Source of the DNA: Dermatemys mawii
Taxonomy: Eukaryota; Chordata; Testudines; Dermatemydidae
Length of the DNA: 64,000 bases
Reading direction: 5' to 3'
Assembly: GCA_007922305.1 (NCBI GenBank)
Contig: ML677335.1
Location: 35,203,545 to 35,267,544 of the forward strand
Under the pieces are notes generated by a model, which searched no databases, was not told the origin of the DNA, and saw only the letters and a program-made list of their open reading frames with translations. Each line of letters starts with the position of its first letter. Position 1 is the first letter of the stretch. A program made the translations under genes and the position numbers. Of the stretch, positions 56,717 to 64,000 are shown piece after piece.

Positions 56717-57029
56717 CAGGGGTCAGCAACTGTTTAGAAGTGGTGTGCCGGGTCTTCATTTATTCACTGTAATTTAAGATTTTGCAAGCCAATAATACAT
56801 TTTAATGTTTTTAGAAGGTCTCTTTCTATAAGCCTATAATATATTAACTACACTATTGTTGTATGTAAAGTAAATAAGTTTTTTTAAAATATTTAAAAAG
56901 CTTCATTTAAAATTAAATTAAAATGCAGAGCTCCCCGGACCAGTGGACAGGAACCAGGCAGTGGGAGTGACACAGAAAATCAGCTCGCGTGCCGCCTTAG
57001 GCAACCTATGGCACGTGTGCCAATCCCTG
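56717..57029. mobile_element. 313-bp hAT MITE with perfect 8-bp target duplication
   Basis: It starts CAGGGGTCAGCAACTG and ends CCAATCCCTG. ATCTAAAT flanks both sides (56709-56716 and 57030-57037). It is inserted in the tail of an older MIR/L2-like repeat on - (TTATTATTTGTACAGTGCC at 56644 to TTTACAATCTAAAT). The interior phrases AGAAGGTCTCTTTCTATAAG and TTTAAAATTAAATTAAAATG are typical of a common turtle hAT MITE that I recall. Confidence 0.95.
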
Positions 57030-57139
57030 ATCTAAATAGATAGCATACAAATAAAATCTGGATAATACATTAACCTATTGTACAGAAAAGAACATATATA
57101 GACTCCTGCCCATTATTACTATAAATTCACACATGTGAT

Positions 57140-57529
57140 TCAAGTATGTTTAAGCTCAAGAATATCCATTGACTTCCAAAACAGCATGTGTATAATACCA
57201 ACCATTCTGTTGTGTACTTGTAAAAGTATTTGTTTTGCCAAGCTTCCAATTAATACATATTGCTGGCTGCTATCACTGCGTAAGGCATACTGGATTAAAT
57301 CTTGGTGTAAGAAGGTGTAGGTCTCACTGAATTCAGCCACCTTTTTAAGACAGTTGAATTTGGACACTTTTCCTAATAAGCTATCACGTGTAATGGCCAT
57401 GTAGTTCAGACAGACACATTTTACCTTAAAGCCCCTACTAAATAATGGAACCATGTCATTTTGAAGATCCCTGGTAGTATTCTCTACATCCTTTTGCCTA
57501 TTTAATAATTCTTGGTCCTCAGGCTCCAC
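57140..57529 (-). CDS. Unrecognised 129-codon open frame, exon-like
   Basis: I do not recognise this protein. The frame opens four codons after a TGA. Just upstream, the - strand reads TTTCCTGAAAATCTAG, a possible weak splice acceptor. The first codon of the open part is GTG, so the frame does not start at a normal ATG. The translation is rich in ordinary globular and helical sequence (EPEDQELLNRQKDVENTTRDL, FNCLKKVAEFSETYTFLHQD, LIGSLAKQILLQVHNRM) without low complexity, and ends at a TGA at about 57140. It could be a terminal exon of a host gene, a piece of a processed pseudogene, or chance. It lies 110 bp from the hAT MITE and belongs to no repeat I know. Confidence 0.3.
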   Translation of the reverse strand: MEPEDQELLNRQKDVENTTRDLQNDMVPLFSRGFKVKCVCLNYMAITRDSLLGKVSKFNCLKKVAEFSETYTFLHQDLIQYALRSDSSQQYVLIGSLAKQILLQVHNRMVGIIHMLFWKSMDILELKHT

Positions 57530-59604
57530 AGACCTAGATTTTCAGGAAATATTTAAAAAGTGTAACCCTTCTGCCTGGTATGAACAGCAGCAAAAAGAGT
57601 TCAATTTTCTAGGAGTTTCCTTAAAGATTTAAACACTGGCTTGAGCCTCCAGCTCAAATATATCTGGGAACGTGGGTGTCGATGATGGGCAATACCTCCC
57701 CACTCACAAGCACCGAGTCCAGGGGTTAAAACAAAGAAAACTGTACTAGGTGGGAAAAGGAAGGCACAGCAGAATGAATTTAATAAAACAAGGAATTAGT
57801 AAATTAACAAGTTCTAGACAGCTTCCAGCCCTCAGGATACTTTAACTATAGCTTCAACCTCAGCCCTCCTGGCAAGTGTAAGTGCCTGTTGCATTCTAAC
57901 CGCCTCTCTCCTCCCCAGTTCCCCATTGAGTATTAGCTGTCTTGGATTGCAGAAGTCTAAGGATACTGGCAGGCTAGTGTTGTCTACCAGAGAGGGGAAG
58001 GGGTGTTCTGGCACCTGACCCTGCTGAGGTGATTTCAGCTTTAATTGCTAAGTAGGAAAGTCCACACCAGAGTCCCTGAGGTAGACTGCTGTTCTGTCTG
58101 TAGCTTTCACCCAAGCTGCCTCAGGTCTGCTCCAGTTGCCACAGCTGTGCCCGCAGTCTCAGTCAGGATGACCCTAGGCACATTCAATGTCAACATCTCA
58201 TTCTTGTACTTTCCAACCAGGTCAATGGCATTTTATTGACACCATATTAAAAAAGTAAATGTACTTTACTAAATGTCCCAAACTGCCACATAAGAAAAAT
58301 GCAAATGAGGCCTGGCCCATCCAATCAATTCCAATCCATTGTTGTCCAAATGCTGCCAGCAGAGAGCTCCCTCCCCAATGGAGCCCTTCTCCATCTGTAA
58401 CTCTTAAGTGGCTCAGGCCACTCTTTCTCCAAGTGAAAAGAGAGCTCTTTACTCTGTAAGGCTGCAGGGCTTATAAAAATGTCACTTAGTATCTCTGGAA
58501 AGCTCCATTAATGTTCTTGTGCATATATAAGGTCCTAAAGGATTCCCTGTTTTTATATGGGCTTGTAACAGGGTTCCTGCAGGGCCCTCCGTGCTCCTTC
58601 CTTCACTTGTCCCAGAAAGTCACTCAGAGACCCAGTTTGCAGTGCTCACCTGTGTTTTATTGTACAGACATGCTCCCGCCACTTTCACAGCACACTATAT
58701 ACCGTCACCAGGCTCAACAGAAAAATATATTGTGCCTATCAGCATGTCTGTTTCATGGGCAGTACACAGAATGCACCAGTATACTTCACATTACAGGAGG
58801 AGGAAGGTACTTATTGACTTTTTGATACATATGCTCCTTTGATGCATTACTGAGATTTACCTCTGCTGCTGTCAGGGGAAAGATGAATTGGTGAATTACA
58901 AAAGCATGTAATTCTTATCAGGATTTTTCCTCTAATGTCTGGAATAAGACATTTCAAATAATCTGAAATGAAACCATTTAATGTTAACATATATTATGAA
59001 ATTTCTTGTATTTATTTTTTTACTAAGGGGGAGGAAGCACATGATGGTGAAGTGGGGAAGAAGAAACAACTGATTGAAAATATCTAAATAGAAAAATTAG
59101 TCTGGCATTAGTAGAGGACAATAAATAAACACTTAAAATCACAAAAATATTACAGTGTTTCTAAATCATACCACCTCATTTACACTTTACACATTTTAAG
59201 ATGTGCATAATTTTCAATAATGTATTACTCTGTACAGGAGATTCAGAGAGAAGTTGCTCTACCTTATTTTGGTGCAGTTGTTTATGTGGTAGGCATTGCC
59301 CATAAGATTACCACACATACTTTCACACATTGCTCTTTTATTGAGCATCAAAAAGAGATATGTAAAAATTAGAAGATAAGCAACATTACATAATGGGAAA
59401 TCTAATATTCCATTGAGGAATTCAGCTCCTACATCAGAGAGGATGGGATGGTTTTAGATATTTGTTTGTGTATATAATATGCATACACACATCCAGTTCT
59501 CTCTTCTGCAGCTGCCTCTTTCTACTTCCATAATCACAGGAAAGTGTGCCAGGGGTTATGTCCACATATTTTACTAAATGAATGTTCCAGATGACAGCAA
59601 ACTT
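57530..59604. other. No gene seen; possible LTR-derived stretch
   Basis: 58563-58830 begins TGTAACAGGGTTCCTGCAGG and continues CTCACCTGTGTTTTATTG and CATGCTCCCGCCACTTTCAC. This feels LTR-like, but I found no matching CA end or duplication. 57640-58080 is CT-rich without an assigned family. Confidence 0.35.
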
Positions 59605-60768
59605 TCTGTATCAAGGTTTCTCAGACAAGGCTTTGTCAAACTATGTCTTAAAAACCTCCAAGGATGGAGATTCCACCACCTCTCTAGGCAACCTATTCCA
59701 ATGCTTCACCACCCTCCTAGTGAAATAGGGTTTCCTAATATCCAACGAAAACCTCCCCCACTGCAACTTGAGGCCATTGCTTCTTGTCCTGTCTTCTGCC
59801 ACCACTGAAAACAGCCTAGCTCCATCATCTTTGGAACCCCTCTTCAGGTAGCTGAAGGCTGTTATCAAATCCCCAATACTCCAGATGAGGTCTCACTAGT
59901 GCTGAATAGAGAGGAATATTCACTTCTCTTGGTCTGCTGGCAATGTTCCTACTAATGCAGCCCAACAGGCTATTAGCCATCTTGGCAATAAGGGCACACT
60001 GTTGGCTCAGTCCACTGTAATCCCCAGGTCCTTTTCTGCACAATTGTCATTTAGCCAGTCAGTCCCCAGTCTGTAGCAGTGCATGGGATTCTTCCTTCTT
60101 AAGTGCAGGACTCTGCACTTGTCCTTGTTGAAACTCATCAGATTTCTTTTGGCCCAACCTTCCAATTGTTGGGGTCACTCTGGACCCTATCCCTACCTTC
60201 CCGCCTATCTACCTCTCTCCCCACCTTAGTGTCATCTGTGAACTTGCTGAAGGTGCAATCCATCCCATCATTCAGACCATTAATGAAAATATTGAACCAA
60301 ACTGGCCCCAGAACCGACTCCTGGGGCACTCCACTTGATACTGGCTGCTAACTAGACACTGAGTCATCATCACTACCCATTGAGCCAGATGATCTAGCCA
60401 GCTTTCTATCCACCTTACAGTCCATTCATCGAATCTATACTTTTTTAACTTCCTGGCAAGAATACAGCGGGAGACCATATCAAAAGCTGTGCAAAAGTCA
60501 AGATATATTATGTCCACTGCTTTCTCCATATCCACTGAGCCAGTTATCTCATCATAGAAGGCAATCATGTTGGTCAGGCATGACTTGCTCTTGGTGAATA
60601 CATGTTCACTGTTCCTGATCACCTTTCTCTCTTCCACGTGCTTCAGAATGGATTCCCTGATTGTTCCAGGGACTGAGGTGAGGCTGACTGGTCTGTAGTT
60701 CCCTGGATTTTCCTTCTTCCCTTTTTAAAAGATGGGTACTATATTTGCCTTTTTCCAATTGTTCAGGT
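59605..60768 (-). pseudogene. CR1 LINE reverse transcriptase, frameshifted
   Basis: Read from 60768 downwards, the frames give WKKANIVPIFKKGKK, NYRPVSLTSVPG, TKSKSCLTNMIAFYDEITG, IIYLDFCTAFDMVS (motif A, Asp kept), [86 protein letters not shown], and [24 protein letters not shown] has become FTDD (60231-60242), with both aspartates kept. At least three frame changes separate these blocks, so it cannot encode a working enzyme. The 5' half (endonuclease) and the 3' untranslated tail are missing. It is in the opposite orientation to the CR1 at 50722. Confidence 0.92.
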
Positions 60769-60825
60769 CCTGATCTGCAGTATTAAAGTCAATGGGAGTT
60801 TTGCCATTTGCACACTGCTCGATCC
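60769..60825. repeat. Small palindromic repeat, CCATTGAAGTCAATGG family
   Basis: TCCTGATCTGCAGTATTAAA, GTCAATGGGAGTTTTGCC, CACTGCTCGATCCTATG. It directly abuts the 5' break of the CR1 fragment. Confidence 0.65.
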
Positions 60826-62080
60826 TATGCTTCTGGATCCATTTAAACCTGTGTATATCAATCTGGAGACAGAACTTGTTCTATATTGCCCCCAAAACAT
60901 ATCTGGTAATCCTATACAACTCACAATAAAATGTTTGCTTTGTCGTAATACACAGTAATCAAAATAATGATTGGTCAAATTATCACTATTTTGGGGTTAA
61001 ATATGCAAAGTCTTATTTGTTAATATAACAATATGTTAATGACTTTCAGCTTCCAGTTTGGAGAAAAAGCAGAACGTCAAAATGTGTTTATAACAAATCT
61101 AATAATGTAAAAATCATGCTTTAATTTCTGCCAAGACTTCATAGCATTCTATTTGCTAAGTAAAATTATCTAATGCCACTAGCTGTGAATCCAAACAGTT
61201 GCACCTCCAGCTGGGAATAAAATAGAGATATCAATTTTTTGGAAGCTATACAATTACCGTGGATTTTTAACAATGGAATAAATTGAACGTCTCTTTGTAA
61301 ATTTTTCAGGTCCTGGGAATCTGTTATATTGGCATCCCATGGATCATATTGTTCATTTTAGTGATGTAAAATGCTGGCATCAACTTTCACATTAATGGCC
61401 TCTATAAATTTGAACTATGGGATCGAGGCCCACTAATATAGATTGGTAAATTAATTCTCCTCTAATGCTACAAATGCTGTCCTATTTATCATGCCTAAGT
61501 ATATCCAATATTTCAGTGGTTAGGAATTCAACACTAGAAACAGCTGGACTTTTCAGATTTAAATGAGGGGGTAAATTCTCTAGCAGAGGTCTACAAAATA
61601 AGGCCCAAACTCTCTAAAGGACTTTAGAACTTGTCAAAACTGTTCTTTATTAGGAACAATATTTATGGAAACGTCAAGAATCTAAATTAGCTGTAGCCCA
61701 ATGAAAGTGTGACCTTGTTTATTTCTTGAGTTTTAATCTAGACAATATCAAAATAAAATCACACCATCAGCATCGCTTTTTTTTCCCCTGGAATCAAATG
61801 ATATTGCCCTTCTGATGCTTATGTTGAAACAGATATCCCTGCTGAATACAGGTTACACTGCTTTCTGAGGATGGGGCAAATATTTGCCTATAGGGAGTTT
61901 TTTTTCTGAATATTAAGTGATATGGCTCTTTAAGAACTTGATTTCTCTTGTCTGAATATGTTGATACAAGAAGATCAGATACATCAAAGTGAAGAGATAT
62001 TTAATAATGATTAGCTAAGTTGAAGCTGCAAAGTTGAGAATAGAATAAATCTATTTCTTTTAGTATTATACAAAGCATAC
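60826..62080. other. No gene seen
   Basis: AT-rich, unrecognised. Confidence 0.45.
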
Positions 62081-62159
62081 AGAAGAATTTCTCAGTTAAT
62101 GGAGGCATACCGGACTATGTTTTAATAAAACATGAAATATTTCATGGAGAAATTCTTCT
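62081..62159. repeat. Nested inverted repeat
   Basis: AGAAGAATTTCTC (62081-62093) pairs perfectly with GAGAAATTCTTCT (62147-62159). Immediately inside the right arm is a perfect 16-bp palindrome, CATGAAATATTTCATG (62131-62146). Confidence 0.9.
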
Positions 62160-64000
62160 TGTGCCTATGTATGCCTTTCAGTCAATTTAAAATTGATGGA
62201 TAATAAGAGAATATTTTAACTGTGTACTTCAGACCTTCAAAAGATGATTCACGACATTGCCAATGCAAAATTCTTGGAATGTCTGCATAAGATACATATT
62301 TTAAGTGACAGTTTCTATGTTAGACATTTTGAAAGAAAATGTATTGTTTATGATCATTGCTAGGAGTTTTTAAATTGTTGACATTCTAAATTCCAGGTAG
62401 TTTGATTTATGTTTGTGTTCTTATTTCGTATTTGTTTCTTTGGCTATTTGTTCTTTCCTTGGGATTATTGACTCTTTTTCTTACTGGTCAGTGTCAGTGG
62501 TGTTGATACCCGATTGGCAATTTTCTCAGTGGGGGATTGAAGTTAATTTTCAGAAGTCTATTCTATACAGATTCTTATGTTGTCCTTATCACTGTAGTAT
62601 CTGAGTATCTTCCAGTAGTGTATTAAGCCCTGTTACTAACAACTGTCATATCTTTTGTCACGTGGATCATAGATTAAATAAAATACAAATCTATAAGTAA
62701 CAGTTATTGAGTTTAATGTTTGTAGGCTCTCTCTGGGATCTGCACCACGATGTAGTAGGAAGGGTTATATGTTCCAATGGCCCTGAGCGCTATGCCATCA
62801 GAAGTTTTAACTCCTGGTAGAGCCACCCAAGGTTGACAGGTAACAGGTAGGAACTAGACAAAAATCAGTCCACTGGTCCTCCAGGTTGGGGGCTGAGCAA
62901 CAGGCCAACAACCTATACTTGTAAAAAAATGTTAAATTATAGAAACACAACAAGGTAGCCACCCCACTGGTGTCATAGTAAAAAAGGAGGTAACATAACC
63001 TAAACTAAACTCTGTATTCCCCAAATGGGAAGTAGGTACAACTCCATTTACCTCAACTACACTTCTGTGGCATGATAGACATGGATAGTGAAGCCTTGTC
63101 CATTCTAACATCTAATGGCTCAGGAAAGATTCAGATTATGAATATTTATAGACAGTATAATTAAAATAACCCCTACAAGAATGATGTGAGCATAATCTAA
63201 TAGTACTCAACTGTTTAGTCCACTGGAGCCAGGCATTTTCTCCTTATATTTTCAGGAAGTAACATACTATGAAATATTTTACATTAACTAGCTCAGTGAG
63301 ATTGTATTATGTAGATCACAATAAGCACACTAAAGTCAATGGGGGATTTTCTATTGACTTCAGTGGACTTTTGATCAGGACGTACAGGAGCAATGATAGA
63401 AACTATTGTTGCAGAATTTTGTTAGCAACTGTGCCATATAATGGAATAAAACACACATCCACTGGCTATTTTATTATGAAAGTAAATTGTGAAGATGTTT
63501 CAGATACTTAAAGTATGAAAACGTCAACATTTTGAGAACTAATTATAATGGGAATATCACCGTGTTTCAAGATTCATGCCATATCAGATATCTGCTGCTG
63601 TTTTCTAAAATATTATTGAAAGAAACAATATGTAAAAATATACAGGAGAACCTACCCTCATCTCCATACTGTTTTATATAAAAAAATAGGTAAGGAAGCC
63701 TCTTTTTGAAATTATCATAACAAATGTGAATGATGATTGGTATATAACATACAAGTGGTAAATATAAGGGATTAGAAAACAATTCATGTTGAGTTTAATT
63801 TAAAAACTATAATGTTTTTATGTTTTGCAAAACATTTCCCGCATTAATATAACCATTATTTCTCATACACAAATTAAAGCCCCACGTAAGTGTAAATATG
63901 TTTCATGCCTACAATATTAATGTTTGAAACAAATTCCACTCATTCATGCTTCAGTACAACTAGCAGACATAAAATAGAAAAATAAACTAATAAAACCCCA
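62160..64000. other. No gene seen
   Basis: AT-rich. One small palindromic repeat lies at about 63330-63385 (AAAGTCAATGGGGG, TTGACTTCAGTGGAC, TTTTGATCAGGA). Open frames have no domains. The window ends in unique-looking sequence. Confidence 0.45.

Noticed and set aside
58563..58830. A third complete LTR starting TGTAACAGGG
   Set aside because: No matching ...GTTACA end and no flanking duplication could be found.

Overview
This window looks like non-coding DNA from a reptile, most likely a turtle (a crocodilian is the alternative). The inference rests on the repeats: decayed CR1 LINEs with reverse-transcriptase coding remnants and typical CR1 3' ends, a two-gene PIF/Harbinger transposon, many short Harbinger-, hAT- and Tigger-like MITEs, MIR/CORE-SINE and L2/L3-like remnants, two well-bounded LTRs, and many copies of short palindromic repeats built around a CCATTGAAGTCAATGG-like core. 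Base composition is AT-rich outside the transposons. I could not assign any exon to a known host gene, so the window is either intergenic or inside a very large intron.

Layout. 1-3142: 3' part of a Harbinger element. The end of the DDE transposase is on +, a MYB/SANT-like partner gene is on -, the two genes share a compact poly(A) region, and the right end carries strong TAGCGCTA palindromes. 5.4-13.5 kb: a 122-bp hAT-type MITE, a MIR-like SINE split by a Harbinger MITE, an L2/L3-like fragment, a CR1 tail, and a split foldback repeat. 14-23 kb: mostly unique AT-rich DNA with microsatellites, a 31-bp poly(A), and a striking long hairpin at 20.92-21.12 kb. 23.3-24.9 kb: a 660-bp solo LTR, then a 636-bp hAT-type element. 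25-37 kb: mostly unrecognised sequence with scattered small palindromic repeats. 37.2-38.6 kb: a 208-bp hAT MITE with perfect target duplications, then two back-to-back Tigger-like MITEs. 39.6-41.4 kb: an LTR-like end and a cluster of tRNA-like heads. 47.0-48.1 kb: a 297-bp MITE followed by a 608-bp LTR. 50.7-52.0 kb: a CR1 on +. 56.2-57.0 kb: a foldback element and a hAT MITE nested in an older repeat. 57.1-57.5 kb: an unrecognised 129-codon open frame on -. 59.6-60.8 kb: a CR1 on -.

The recognisable coding sequences are transposon proteins and all are partial or broken. The Harbinger pair is the only one whose parts still show how they worked together: a nuclease transposase plus a SANT-domain DNA-binding partner, encoded convergently. 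Most other elements are non-autonomous and relied on enzymes encoded elsewhere. Family assignments rest on motif recognition by eye; no database search was possible. Boundaries defended by target-site duplications or perfect inverted repeats are reliable. Others are approximate.
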